Shown here piece after piece: positions 11,556 through 24,359 of a stretch of 64,000 bases of DNA; positions within the stretch are counted from its first letter, which is position 1, and every line of letters starts with the position of its first letter. The translations under genes were made by a program, and so were the position numbers. The stretch covers positions 25,500,145 to 25,564,144 of the forward strand of contig OY986971.1 in assembly GCA_963920575.1 (NCBI GenBank), read 5' to 3'. The DNA comes from Narthecium ossifragum. Lineage: Eukaryota; Streptophyta; Magnoliopsida; Dioscoreales; Nartheciaceae. Under the pieces are notes generated by a model that did not search any database, was not told the DNA's origin, and saw nothing but the letters and a program-made list of their open reading frames with translations.

Positions 11556-12496
11556 AGAAAGAGATTGGGAGTGAGTGGCATCCACTCGTCCTCACCCATT
11601 GGCCTGGCAAGGCCTGACATAGCAAAGGCAAAATCGGCCCCCCGAATCCCCATATCAGGGGCCTCACGCGCGTCGCCCAGGTGGTGGGAAAACGGCTACA
11701 CGCACGCGTCTTCTGGAGTTTCCAGCGGAACCCGACACGCGTGCTGCCGTGTAAAACTGGCATCCCCATCGCCACGTCACCACGCCACCCCCCGTCTGGC
11801 TTCTTTTCCATGATAACATTATTAATGCGCTTATTATAACATTATAGTCTTAACACGTGTTTATGTGACCCCTCTTTATGAACCGTGTATCAACGGAGTC
11901 TCTCCATCCAGCCGGCTGTTTACCGGTGTAACCCCCAATTGATATGGGATTAAAAAAAATAAAATTAAAGATATAGAGTCGGATGGGATTAGAAAAAATG
12001 AGATTAAAAAATAACAGTAAGAAAAAATAAAAAGAATGAAATAAATGAAATGGTGATAACTCGTAATGATTACTTTGATATTTAAATAAAAAATGAAAAT
12101 AACAGGAGATAAAATGAGAGCTTAATAGCCAACTCAACTCCAATCGATCTTAGCGCATGGCGTCTACCAGCAGCTCCTTCCTCCACCGCTACCCTTTCCG
12201 GCTAAAGAGCAATCAACATGAGATCCATTATCATATCATTTTCCCTCATAACGATCTTGCTCATGCCTCATGAGAGAGGTCCATGATGCAACTTATCAGA
12301 TAGATAGACTGATGTCGTGCCTTGAACCAGATTTGAATTTTCAATTGTCTGTCACACATGCGGCTTAAAACCATATATATATATATATAAAATTTGTCAC
12401 TTTTATGTTTAGTTTTTAAAACTATATGCTTTTATGCACAATTTTTTTGTTATTTCCTTATATATATATAATGAGCTCACTGTTGGCTGCGGAACC

Positions 12497-12516
12497 TGAC
12501 GTCATCGATGACGTCA
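12497..12516. promoter_or_regulatory. Perfect as-1-like double TGACGTCA palindrome
   Basis: TGACGTCATCGATGACGTCA: two TGACGTCA palindromes separated by TCGA, centre to centre 12 bp, the spacing of the as-1 element bound by TGA bZIP factors. The whole 20-mer is itself a palindrome. It lies about 200-300 bp before the probable 5' leader of the TGA gene downstream. A TATA-like tatatatataatg ends about 25 bp before it (12460-12472) and a TTGACT W-box core lies at about 12615. The sequence is certain; the function (auto- or cross-regulation by TGA factors) is inferred. Confidence 0.7.
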
Positions 12517-12619
12517 ACGAATCCCCCACCTTCTGCCGCGCTGCGGAGCGGAATAACCAACGTCCACCCTACTTTTTCCCGCGTCCACCAAGCGGGTTCT
12601 TAACGCCGTTAAGTCGTTG

Positions 12620-15600
12620 ACTGTAGCGCGCCACTTGTGGGGTGCTGTTCTATTAGCATTTTTGGAGTTAAAACAAACAAGGAAGTCGTTTTCCGTGAAT
12701 TCCACTTCCAGTCTCGCCATTCTTCTCTTCTTCTTCGGACCCCTCTACTCGCTCCCTCAAAGATTCTCCCCCTTTGGATCAATTCATGTCCCTCCTGGGC
12801 AAATATGGACGCGCGAGATGGTGTCAGGAAACCCTTTGGAGTGGTGGATTTGGAGCTCCGGAGGAGGGTCTTTGATGGGGTTCTCGTGCGATCGCAGTTG
12901 GTTCGGTGAGGAGCTGGAGTCGTTGGTTTGATTTGAACCAGGTTTGTCTGGCTGAAATCCCTTCTGGGTTCTTCTAAAAATGCGGCTTTTTGAAGTTTTG
13001 TGCGTTTATACGTTGTGTTTTTGGGTTGTCTCAGGCGTTAGGGTCTTGGTTTAGTCATTCGAATCCTTTCTGGGGTCTTGTGAAGATGGATTCTTTGGTT
13101 TATTGTTTGATTTCTATGCTTTCGTATGAGGAGCTTGGGTCCAAGTTTGGTTCTTGAAGTTGCGTTTTCGTTTTTATGGGGTTTTGAGCATTCGTATAAG
13201 TTGTTTGGTCTTGGTTTCATCCATCCGATTCCATCGCAGGTAGGTTCATTGGAATTCTCTGGGCCTCCTCTAAAGATGAAATTTTGTTTCCGAAGTTTTT
13301 GTGGGTTTTATTGGGGCATGTTGGTTGTCGTTTAAGGTTTTGTGAAGTTCAATTACTTGTCCTGGGGTGAATACTTGGGTTTTGGGTAGTTTGTGAATTC
13401 TTATGGGTAGCTTTTTTAAAAAAAAAAAAGGATTTTGTGTCATTTTATGTCTTTGAGGCGTAGGTCGTGTGGTTGAGTTGTTGCGGAATTTGGGTGGCTG
13501 TCCAATGTGTATCTTTTACGGTCTGAATTATGCAATTGTCTATGAAGTAGAGCGGGAGACTAGGTTCTGTTGGTAGAGCATATTGCTTCTATGGGAAACT
13601 TAATCGAAATTTTTATATTGATGATTGAACAGTTATATTACCTAGGCCTTCAAGTTTCCAAGTTTTGCTCATTATGCGGATACCATATAAAGTATTGCAC
13701 TGTAATTGGTTTAGGAGAATTGGCTTAGCACTGGGATTTTCTTTGAATATTCAATAGAACTGGGGGCAGAATGAAGAGTAGAGTCTTGGTTGGAGCTTAT
13801 TTGCTCTTCTGAGTAGTTTTTGGAGCTTTTGGAAAGAAGGTGTCTGCCCTATTTCTTTCCTTTTTGAAGCTCAAGCGATGAAAGATGTATCCTACTTTGG
13901 TTTTGCATGTTGAACCATTCTAGGAAGAGGCATCATGTTACCTTGTAACAAACAATGGAATCTTGTCAATCAAGTCCTGAAGAAAGTGGTGAGGGGGAAA
14001 AGATATTGAGCACTTATTGTTGACATGTAGAGCCTGATCTTGACACTTTCCCCGCATTATGTTGCGGCCCGACCAAATAGCGCCACGCAGAGCTATACAG
14101 GGGTCAACCTAAACATAATATCTAGTAGTATGGGTATCTATGTAATTTTTACTCCTATGTACTGACACCCTAAGATATGAGGGTTAGTGGGCGCCGCCGT
14201 CATTGTCACTTGGAACTGGCTTTTTTTGCCTTTCTGATAGTGCAGCTCCAGCGACTCCGCGGACGTGGCTCTGTTCTAGGATGAACCGCATAAATCTGTG
14301 TGTCTTGTCTTCTTTCATTGCTTCTTATTCTATCTTCTTCTCTAAGTTATCTTGACACTTATTTTGATGTTGATAGAGGTGGTATTGGACAAGTTGGACT
14401 ACCATAATTAGCTGTGGTTTAATAGTCTCTTCAATTGGATTTTGGGGCAGGATGTTTAATCTGTTTCTGTTATTAGAGCTTAGTTGTTCTTATGGGAAGT
14501 TTGGCGATGCTTTTGTTTCAACACCGGATCATCCTCCACACCTTGTTCCTTTCTTGACTTAGGTAAATCATCAGGGTTTGAGCTACCAAACCTTCTTGAT
14601 AATTCCAATTAGTTAACATCAGGAATTTTGTTCCCAAGACCATGAATTTGTAGTTGGATCACTTTTTAAGATCTCAATTGGGTCATTTTGATTCCAGTTT
14701 CTAAATTTGCCCTAACATCCTTGATGGGGTAATGGATAGCCGAACGCTGACTTTCTGCTGGTAAGCTCTCATGAAGGACCAACTGATTAGTATCAGATAT
14801 AACTTATCTCCTCACAATCCTTTCAGATTTTAAAAGTTGCCCCTTATTCAGCAAGTATTGAGTATGCATAGGTGCATAGGGTTGTCTATTGATTATGAGC
14901 TCTCACGAAGGAGGGTTATCATATGCGGCTTCTGACTAGTTGTTGAGATCTATTGCTCAAAGAGTTTACAAGTATAATGAATTTTCCAGGAAAAGAAATT
15001 GCTTAATAGGCCAAACTTTAAGTTTGGATCAGTTCTTAGTTGAGTTGTGGATTGGTTTCATGCTAAGTGCTGGATCTCATGAACTCTTTATTGTCTGGTT
15101 GACATATTATGAGCTCCATGCTAAAAAAATGAAAATCGGATGCAATTTCAGGTTCATGATTTTTGTTTTCTCTGGGTCCTACTAATAGTGTGCCAGTTCC
15201 TGATTCAGAGGTTGGGTGGTAAACGTGGTGAACTCAACTAACATTACTTAGCTATTGGGTTAAAAGCTTGAATGTATTGATGTTAGACGTCCTAAAGTGA
15301 GACCGAGTTGGTTTGCTTTTTTATATAGGTTTGACATCACACCATAAGAGTTCTGTTTTTTCTGTGAGTGTGGACAGGGAAGATTGGTAAGGTGAGATCG
15401 TCTATATCTTTTGAAACTAATGGATGAATGTTTTAATGCAGCAAGTCATTGATGTTTCTCCCTCTTCTCTACTATGACTATGACCTGCTCGGTCCACTGA
15501 AAGAAGTGGGATGTTTTACTCTTAGAAGTGAAAAAAATGCGTCGGTTGAGCATCTCGATTTAGTGACACATTCATAGGTACACATGAAGGTTCAACATCC

Positions 15601-16202
15601 TTTGGGATGATATGAGAGATCAAGCTAACACCTGGACATTCTTTTGGTAGATAATAGGATATTACCCGCTTATGACTTAATTTTGATACTTCCATAGAGT
15701 GGGAGGGAGATGATGGTGATGTCATGGTGATTGCCGAACTGACGTAAATAAAAAGTTGGTGTCCAAATAGTTCCAAGCGTCCATGTACAATGTGATACTT
15801 CCATAGACTGCCGCTTTACAAACAATTTGACTAAGGCTGATGTATCTTTGCCAGTAAATTGGGATCGTTTCACATTGTAAGTTCATTTGGAGTATAATTT
15901 TGCTATGAATTTAGCCCTCTGTGTCACAGTCCTTTTGAATCGTCCCCTATAGTTATGAATGATAGTTCAGTATTTCATTTTATTTTTTTTAAAGATTGCT
16001 TTCTCGGTCTGTTCTGGTCCAACATTACTGAACCTAACTCATACTTTCTCAAGGAAAGAGAAAAAAATCTCAACAATGGATGGTAGCATCTTAATTTCAA
16101 TTTACCTGTAGTTTGTTTTCTGAAGATTTTTTTTCTCTCTTCATGATTGAATATGGATTCCCATTCTAAGGAATGCCTTTTGTTCTTCTCAGTCCAAACA
16201 GT
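12620..16202 (+). other. Probable 5' leader and leader introns of the TGA gene
   Basis: A pyrimidine-rich stretch (12715-12740) suggests the transcription start area. A 34-codon upstream frame (12805-12909) starts ATGGACGCGCGAG; it may be an upstream ORF. An AG/GTTTGT donor-like site lies near 12941. The coding exon is entered through a ttcttctcag acceptor at 16192, leaving a 10-nt leader piece before the ATG. The 3 kb between is T-rich and intron-like. Transcript evidence would be needed to fix the leader exons. Confidence 0.4.
14059..14360 (+). mobile_element. Possible short LTR (TRIM/copia-like) in the leader intron
   Basis: The block opens TGTTGCGGCCCGACC and contains gaaccgcataaatctgtgtg followed by pyrimidine-rich DNA, a layout reminiscent of Ty1-copia or TRIM LTR 3' parts. 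It is distinctly more GC-rich than the surrounding intron. A matching right terminus and 5-bp duplication could not be fixed, so this is tentative. Confidence 0.3.
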
Positions 16203-19200
16203 ATGAACGCTTTGTCTACTCAGTTTGCTACCCCTGGGCGGATGAGTATATATGAACCAAACCACCCAATTGGCATGTGGGGCGACTCCTTTAAGACTGA
16301 GAGCAGTCAGAATACAAGTGCATCAACAATTGTGGAAGCAGATGTGAAGCTTGACAATAGGGTGAGAAGTCTTCTTGTTGGCTGGATCTTTTAGTTATGG
16401 ATTATCAGGAGTTGGAAAGATTTCTTTTTAACTTTAAATATTATTTAATGTTTTATAGTTAGAAGACACTCCTCATGAGACCCTTGGATTGTCAAAGAAA
16501 TATGACCAGGAAGCAAACAAACCTGGGGACAAGGTGACAATCTCTTTTCAGTTACTATGATACATAGCAAAATTCAGTTGTCATGTCTGCTGGAACCCAC
16601 ATCTCAGAGTAAAGATGGTTTTCCATGCAGATTTTAAGTTTTAAAATCTCTTTTTGGTGATTGGATGCTTAGTTTCTCCTATATAACCATAGCATATGAA
16701 ATTCATTGGTCGTGTGTATCTGTGTTAAAATCGACCTTTAATTTTTTCCTTATTGTAGATTTGAGCTTTTCAAGCTGAATTCCGATTTTGATCTTACTAA
16801 TGCATGCTTTCAGCAAACAATTGTTCTCTACTTATAAGGAGTTTCAGTTCGTGCCTTCAAACAATTGCACTCTTCAGATTTGTTGATGTGCTACTTTCTT
16901 GATAGTGCGAAGAATTTGTAAACACATACCAAATACTTTTAACCCTGCTGACATAAACATCCACGCAAACACATACAAATGGTCTAAGATGCCAAATCTT
17001 AAGCTTTAATATGAACGCTTCATATGTAGGTACTAAGAAGACTAGCACAGAATCGAGAGGCTGCTCGAAAAAGTCGTTTGCGGAAAAAGGTATTTCTACA
17101 AGAGTGGAAAATTTCAAAGCAGTATGTGTCCTTATTCTTATAGTGTCTTAACTTGTTCTCTATTGCTCACAGGCTTATGTTCAACAACTAGAATCAAGTC
17201 GTATAAAGCTGACACAGCTTGAGCAGGAGCTTGATCAAGCTCGACAACAGGTGCCTAGTGGTCGAATTCATACATAACTGAATATGCATTTTTCCTAAGT
17301 CATGAGGTAATTACGTAGTACCTGCTATGTTGCAGGGTTTGTATGTAGGTGGCCACTCAGGAGACTCTGCTCTTGGATTGTCAGGAGCTCTTAATTCTGG
17401 TAACTATTGAGCTCTAGCATTTCCTTATCGTCAATCTGTCGGCATCATCTCTCGACTTATACTTGGAATCTTGATGGAATGATAACTCTTCTCACCTTAG
17501 CTAGTCTTCTGAAGTGGACATTGGACGCTTTATGATCTTTGGGTTGTAATAATTGGACACAAAGGGTGCACCTCTTACTACCTATGGTTTTTGTAATTGC
17601 TTTCAATGTCTCATTAGTACAAACAATTAGGTCATGTTTTCAAGCTAGATAATTTAGGCTCATAAAGAGTACATTCTCTTTTAAACTAATACATTTAGCA
17701 GCTTAAAGAGTCTCAAATATGACATCCTAATTCACTTGCTTTCCTAGAACTCATGTCTCACTGGGAAGTTGTAAAACAAGAATCAGGTTTTTTGGTTATG
17801 GCATTACTTTTATGGTTGTTTTATTGAGGTCTTTAGGGCATGTAGGATATTCTCTCCCCTAGGTCAGGATAATAGGCTCAATTAAGCCACCAAAAAAAAA
17901 AAAATCTTTGGAGTGTGAATGAAATGAAAAGCTGGCTGCCATTCTAATCAAGGCCAGAAGAACTTTAGCATTTTGGTAGATGGCTTCAGATGGCTAAAGA
18001 AACTTTAGTAACCAATATGTAAAACTAAAATCGCAAAATCTAACGCATTTTTGTTTAGACATTTTCGGCTTTTATGCACAATTTCGTTCTCTACCTCATC
18101 GAGACAACAGATTACTGACATAGATGTTTTAAGTTCTCATACTTCTCAATTAACAGTAATCCAAAGATGTGGCATCATGCTTAATATATTGAGCCCTATT
18201 TATGCTCCTTTTGTTCATATTATGGTCTTAGCCTTGGATTCAACTCATTGCATTGTCATTCTACTATCCACTTCTGTGTCTAATGCCAATTTTTATCATC
18301 TTATAGGGGTTGCTGCTTTTGAGATGGAATATGGGCATTGGGTTGAAGAACAGAACAGGCAAATTCATGAACTAAGATCTGCGTTGCAAGCACATATATC
18401 TGATATAGAGCTCCAGATACTCATAGAAAGAGGATTGAATCATTATGATGACCTTTTCCGTATCAAAGCAATAGCAGCCAAGTCTGATGTCTTCTACGTA
18501 ATGTCTGGAATGTGGAAAACAGCCGCAGAGCGGTTTTTTCTCTGGATTGGAGGATTTCGCCCTTCGGAGCTTTTAAAGGTGCTTTGAATGATCAAGAGTA
18601 TTTGAGGCTGCTTAACAACCTTCATACATTTTCTGAGTTATCTTCCTGAATATACAGGTCCTAGCACCACAGCTTGATACCTTGATTGAACAACAAGTTG
18701 TAGATGTCTGCGGGCTTCAACAATCATGTCAACAAGCTGAAGATGCTCTTTCACAGGGAATGGAAAAACTTCAACAAACTCTGTCTGATACTTTAGCAGC
18801 TGATGTGTGTGGAACATCTGGGATGGCAAATTATATGGGGCAGATGGCAAATGCGATGGGAAAGTTGGAGGCGCTTGTGAGCTTTGTAAATGAGGTAAAG
18901 GTCCAAATTTTCTCAAATATGTCGGTATCTAATGCCTTATGTTTTCTGCTGATGCTCTTTTGTAAATCTTGTTCAGTGTTCTATGTCCACAATATAACTA
19001 GCCATAAATTGACAGTCTGTTAGTTTCAGATTATAGTATGTTACTAGCAAAATTTCTTTTACGCTTGGCAAGTCCATTTGCACAAGGGAATTGGTAGAAA
19101 ATTTTACTGCCATGAAAAATGTCTGTCACCTTCTTTCAACGCCAAGAGATCAGCTCCCTTGTAAGCATATAAAAGTCAACATAATACCATGAGCAATACA

Positions 19201-19998
19201 CTATTTTTAACCAGTTCCAAATCTCTTTACTTTCGAAGAAATCCAATAGTGGCCATTGCTTTGTATTGGTGACTAATCAGATAGGTGGGATGTGGCGAGT
19301 TCACTCTTGTCTTCTACCTCTTGGTGAAAAGCTGATAGCATTTGCATTTCCTGTATATTACGTGGATTCCTCCTCGTTGTCATCCTCTGATTAATGATGA
19401 TCCACTCTCTAAATCTATATCCCATCTTATCCATCTGCGCCACCTGCCAACCGCCACAACCCTCATAAGTCATAACTCCTATCTGTACAATGTGCAGGAT
19501 GGAATTTTCAAATACTGAGGTTGTCGCTTGGTGATGATTTCTGAATTTTGCTAACAGATTTGTTTTGCCACTTTTATGGGGTCTCCCTTTCCAACAATCC
19601 CCAGTGTTAACCGATAAATAACAGAGATTCACATTGCATCAATCTCCTTTAACAGGCATTTCGAAAGCCTGAGCAGTAGAGCTATGCTTTCTCCATACAT
19701 CACTGAATTGCTGTGAAACTTGCACCATCAAGCTTCCTTGATCAAGCCTAATATTAAGTTTGCTTATGAAACGGAAGCTGGTTTGGTGTTTCCACAATTA
19801 GTAGCATTTTTCACTGACTGCTACTGCACAATGATCATGGAACAGGCCGACAATCTTCGACAGCAAACTCTGCAGCAGATGCACAAGATTCTAACAACCC
19901 GTCAAGCGGCACAAGGACTGCTCACCCTGGGCGACTACTGCCAACGCCTCCGCGCTCTGAGCTCCCTCTGGGCCGCCCGTCCTTGTGAGCCTGCTTAA
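16203..19998 (+). CDS. TGA1: TGA1/TGA4-like (clade I) bZIP transcription factor
   Basis: Eight coding exons: 16203-16361, 16459-16533, 17030-17089, 17173-17250, 17336-17399, 18307-18578, 18658-18894, 19846-19998. All have GT..AG introns and consistent phase, giving 365 aa (Arabidopsis TGA1 is about the same length). The N-terminus (IYEPNHPIGMWG) is the clade-I signature. Basic region RRLAQNREAARKSRLRKK at about 81-98 is followed by the leucine zipper (99-124). The DOG1 domain spans about 146-350 with FEMEYGHWVEEQNRQI and MSGMWKTAAERFFLWIGGF. Cys254 and Cys260 in DVCGLQQSCQQAED match the redox-sensitive Cys260/Cys266 pair of TGA1. The family binds TGACG (as-1) DNA in the nucleus and works with NPR1 in salicylate and nitrate responses. 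TGA1 versus TGA4 cannot be decided. An as-1 palindrome lies upstream. Confidence 0.95.
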
Positions 19999-20544
19999 CG
20001 ACATGGAAATTATCTACAGTTGTATGTTCCATTGGACACAAAAGTGTGGCTGTGGACAAACAGCCCAAGTGAAGGGAAAGATGAGAAGGCAGCTAAGTTA
20101 TATAGTGGTATTTAAGCTGCTGAAAATATAAAAGGGGCCTTCATCAGGTTATGTAAATTTGTAAATATCAAGCATTAATCTCGAAGGTGGCTCTCCAGGA
20201 ATGTTTAAACTCTCAAATATTTGTAGTGTAGTGATGCTTGTTGTATATTTTTTGGCACATCTATTTAAATTGTAGTCAGGAGTGTTATCTATGGAGTATA
20301 TTCTCTATTGAATGGTCGACTTTTTTTGAAAAATATAAGTTATGTTGCTGATGAAATAAAACATGTCGATTCAGTTGACATGGCAACTGTCAACACAAAA
20401 CAAACAAAAAAAAACATTATCAAATTTTCTCCCTCAATTTCAACATTGCGGGTACATATCACCATTTCAAAATATAATTGATTTTTTTGTTAAAAAAAAA
20501 GAACTTCTGTTATACGATCGGTGCCGGATTGGAAGTTGACTTCT

Positions 20545-21724
20545 AAACTTTTCCTCCAGTTTGGTTCGGGGTTAGGCGGGGGGTGGGGGGGGATAAGGGG
20601 GTTAACCCATTCTTATCCTCAAACATAATGGCGTTAGGTTTTGGGTTTAAGAGGGGTAAAAGTCATTTTTGGGGTTAAGCTTCTCTCTCTCAGTTACACC
20701 CATTTCATCTATCATAATATTTTTTGATGATGTCAATATATAAAGAATGATAAAATATTGATTTTTTATTTATTTCAGTTAATTTGGAAGTGTTTAAATT
20801 CAAATTTTAAAGTGTCGTTTGATTGCGGGATAGCCTATTCAAGGTTTAGAAAGGATAGAAATTAATATGCTGGGATAAATAGTGGGATAAAGTTATTTCA
20901 CGTGTGGTATTTGGTTGAAAAGTAAGGATAAATTAGTAATGATTGCTTGGAAAAAATAAATAATGTTTGGATGGAAAAAGTGAAATAGTAATATGGATCG
21001 GTGGGCATTGAAGAGTAAATTCCAAAATTAAATTTTTTTATGAGATATTGGGAGTTTAATCAATAATATGATAATGCATATAATATTCACCATGACTTTC
21101 ATAATTAATAATATTATAATGCATATAATATATAATATTCCAATTTTGAATTTTTATGGGACATATTGGGAATTTAATTAATAATATGATAATGCATATA
21201 ATATTCACCATGGCTTTCATAAATAGCAATATTATAATGCATATAATATATAATATTCCAAAATTAAAAATTTTATGGGACATATTGGTAATTTAATTAA
21301 TAATATGATAATACATTTAATATATAATATTCCAAAATTGAATGTCAGTCTGGTGCATTGGGAGTTTAATCAATAATATTATAATTCATATAATATTTAC
21401 CATGACTTTCATAATTAATAATATTATAATACAGATAATATATAATATTCCAATTTTGAATTTTTTATGGACATATTGGGAATTTAATAAATAATATGAT
21501 AATGCATATAATATTCATCTTTACTTTCATAATTAATAATATTATATAATTTATACACTTTACAATTCTTATGTTATCCCAAGCTTAACACGCTGACTTA
21601 CCCATGTTTTTGAGCTAAATGTCAAAAGTGGGTTAAATTTATCCCAATAAGCTATCCCTACTTTTTTTACCTCTAAAACCTCTTAACCCTATTCCCCTTG
21701 ATCCCGAACCAAATGGGGGCTTAG
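20545..21724. mobile_element. Harbinger/Tourist-like element with inverted ends (tentative)
   Basis: The left end contains tttggttcggggttaggcgg (about 20560-20580). The right end read inward is GCCCCCATTTGGTTCGGGAT (about 21721-21702), an imperfect terminal inverted repeat flanked by TAA/TTA. GGG..TTTGGTT ends with a TWA target are typical of PIF/Harbinger MITEs. The interior is AT-rich and contains the 118-bp repeat at 21040-21545. No transposase is seen. Confidence 0.45.
21040..21545. repeat. AT-rich tandem repeat, about 118-bp unit
   Basis: The unit starts with gggagtttaatcaataatat and includes taatgcatataatattcacc and ataatattccaattttgaat. Unit starts lie near 21049, 21168, 21285, 21360 and 21478, so one unit is shortened to about 75 bp. 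Copies are about 85-95% alike by eye. Confidence 0.8.
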
Positions 21725-21935
21725 ACTTTCTTGTGTTTAGTTGATGCTAAAAATGGGGAATTTATTTGAAAATTTATTTTTGAGGATGACCGAATTACAC
21801 TTTGATACCTTTTAGTTTTAGAGATTAGTATTCTGAAACCATAATCTTTCAAAATCATATAAAACCTGACACTTTAATCCAGACTGTCAAACGGCGTTAG
21901 ATTGAGTCACAGAAAACCGATCACGTGACTGGTTT

Positions 21936-24359
21936 TGTCACACCTCGACCCAGAAAACCCATCCAGGATGGGGCGTGAGGGGCCTATCACTATTTAACTT
22001 CAATCGGCGCGATACAAAGCGGAAAAGACGGATAATTTAAACAATTGTATTTCAGAGGCGAAACAGATTCAATTCATATAACATCAAGTTGTACAGTTAC
22101 AAAATTCCATTCTAATATTTCCAAGGTAAAGATATAATACATGATTCCAAAATCCTCAAAATGTTTACAACATATACATATATATCAAAAGGGTACAACG
22201 GGTAATCCTCCAGCAACCTCAAGCGCCTTTGGATGTACTCGCGCCGCCAAAGGCCGATCCTGCCGGCTCCAGTGAAGAAGAACTGCCGCCTGCACCTGCA
22301 AACGCAGCCCGGGTAGGAGTGAGCGATAAGCTCAGTAGGGTTCTATTCTACGGCACACTGAAGGGAGAAAAACAACAACAGTGTTGTCCCCCAGCTCAAG
22401 TCTAACGGATGCCACGGGGTCCCACAACCCCTGTCGACTCCCCAAGGGATCCTACTCTTCTCAACCGACCACGCTGGGAACATCAACCAACACGCTGGGA
22501 GGAAAAGGACAAGAACCAGTAGGATCACCATTACCCAGCAGGAAACCACTGCATGGGGACCATGTCAGGGACGTCGACACCCATCCTTAGCACTTGGCCT
22601 AGGAAGACAACACGACCTCTAAACCTCAAACACTGATTCAAGTCAACTATCACAATCCTCAATCACAAGAGATTCAAATGATACAAGATCACACCCTATT
22701 CCTGACTACCCAGCCACGGCCCTAAGGCTAGATCCGAGCTACCCGAAGCCTCGGATCGGCGACCCAAACCATCGCCCGCCTAACCTCAAATGCCTCTAAT
22801 GCACACAATGCATGAGCCTAGGCAAACATCTATCCTAGATGTCTCTACATGTCACATCAGCAGTTATAAGTTCAACAGATATACAATAGCCCTCAGCACT
22901 CGCCGGCAAGAGGCTAAGGTTCCACAATTCCACATTAGTTAGCACTCATAGCTAACTAATGGCTAAGCAAACCATTAAGCAATTAACTACATCCAAACAT
23001 GTATTAAATGCAATTGAAACCATAGGTTTTCCCAAAATGAAAGAATACTCGAATCAATCCTCAAACTCGATGGAAATCCTTTGAAAACTCCATGAAATCC
23101 ACCTACATACTTCCCAACATATTTAGATACTAATCATAAATCAAATTCATCCAAGAAAAGTCAGAAAACCACTTTCAAGGGCCCACGGACGATGTCACGG
23201 TCGATCCGGGGATCGACCGTGAGACCACGGACGATGCCACGGTCGATCCGGCGATCGACCGTGAGGCCACAACGAAGAAAACCAAGGGCGACGGTCGATC
23301 CACTCATCGACCCTGAGAAGCCCAAAACCAAACAGCACCTGACGGTCGATGCGACGGTCGATCCGACGGTCTACCGTCAGGTAAATGGCGAAAAGGGGAA
23401 GATCCCACGGTCGATCCATGTATCGACCGTGGGAGGCTAAAATCCCGACAGAGCCTGACGGTCAATGCGACGGTCGACCGTCAGGCCCAGAAAACGTAAA
23501 TCAACACTTGACGGTCGATGCACCGATCGACCGTCGAGCCTTTGGCATAGTTCATCAGAACAGTGCCGGAAATCCATTTTCTTGGATTTCAAGGATCAAA
23601 TCAAGTTGGAAAATAATGAGATTTTGCAAGCAAGTGTATTTAACAATGGGGAAGCTAATGGAATGAAGAAATCCAGTTTTTGACGGTTAAATCCCTTATC
23701 TAGTTCCAAATGGACAAAAACCGACAAAACGACGATAATACGGAAACCAACCGTTAGAATACGGAAAAAGTGAGATAGAAATACTTCAAATCTTCCACAC
23801 TACATGCACAAGGAGTTACATAGCATTCTAACATGTATACATACATCGAAAGTGCATAAAACCTATCCTAGGAGAACCCGATCCAAGGATCGAGGTAGAA
23901 ACACCTACTTGAGTGAGTAGGGTAGCTCCTCCACGCGTCCAGCCGGTTAAGCCGCCAAGATCCGTGCTCCGAAGCTCAAGTCTCCAAACCCTAGCTCAGC
24001 CGAAGGAGAGAGAGAGGGAAGAAAATGACAGGAGAAGAAGAGAAGGAAAGAGAAGAAATGGACATGGCTTATATAGAAAATCCAGATCTATCTCAGCCGT
24101 CCGATTCGATCTTTCACGATCGAGCTCCGATCCTCCGATCGGACGCACCCTAGGGATTCTAATCAAACACATACATCAATCAAAGTCAGTGTGTGGAACG
24201 CGGGTGTGAAACCGACCACCAGAGGGCATATTTACCAAAATGCCCCGGGGTCCAAACCGCCACACGATCACCCGATCGTGCCCGACGCGGAACCAAACCA
24301 ACAGAAAACTGGCTCTCGACCCATGCGGTCGAGCCAGGTCAGAGGGACGGGCCCTCACA
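21936..24359 (-). mobile_element. Complete solo LTR (2.4 kb), Ty3/gypsy type
   Basis: Starts TGTCACACC and ends GGCCCTCACA on the plus strand (TG..CA), flanked by the identical 5-bp target duplication GGTTT at 21931-21935 and 24360-24364. Read on the minus strand it opens TGTGAGGGCCC and matches the LTRs at 1-901 and 25621-27900. A minus-strand TATA box (ctatataagcc) lies at about 24068-24080. No internal retrotransposon region is present, so it arose by LTR-LTR recombination. It contains the GGTCGATC/GATCGACC array at 23190-23545. Confidence 0.9.
23190..23545. repeat. Array of inverted GGTCGATC / GATCGACC motifs
   Basis: At least seven GGTCGATC and six GATCGACC motifs alternate at 20-60 bp spacing, so ACGGTCGATCC is repeatedly followed by GATCGACCGT and could form stems. 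The translated frames here are artefacts (VDRRIDRRIDRQ-like). It lies about 500-900 nt downstream of this LTR's TATA box, probably in transcribed LTR sequence. It is a variant of the GATCGATC arrays at 1-690, 53300-53545 and 54330-54620. Confidence 0.85.

Noticed and set aside
12805..12909. 34-codon frame MDARDGVRKPFGVVD in the TGA leader
   Set aside because: Could be an upstream ORF, but there is no conservation evidence. Mentioned under the leader rather than called a gene.
18051..18306. In-frame extension before the TGA exon starting at 18307
   Set aside because: It precedes a clear cttatag acceptor. Splicing from 17399 gives the conserved N-S-G-V-A-A-F-E-M junction, so this is intron.
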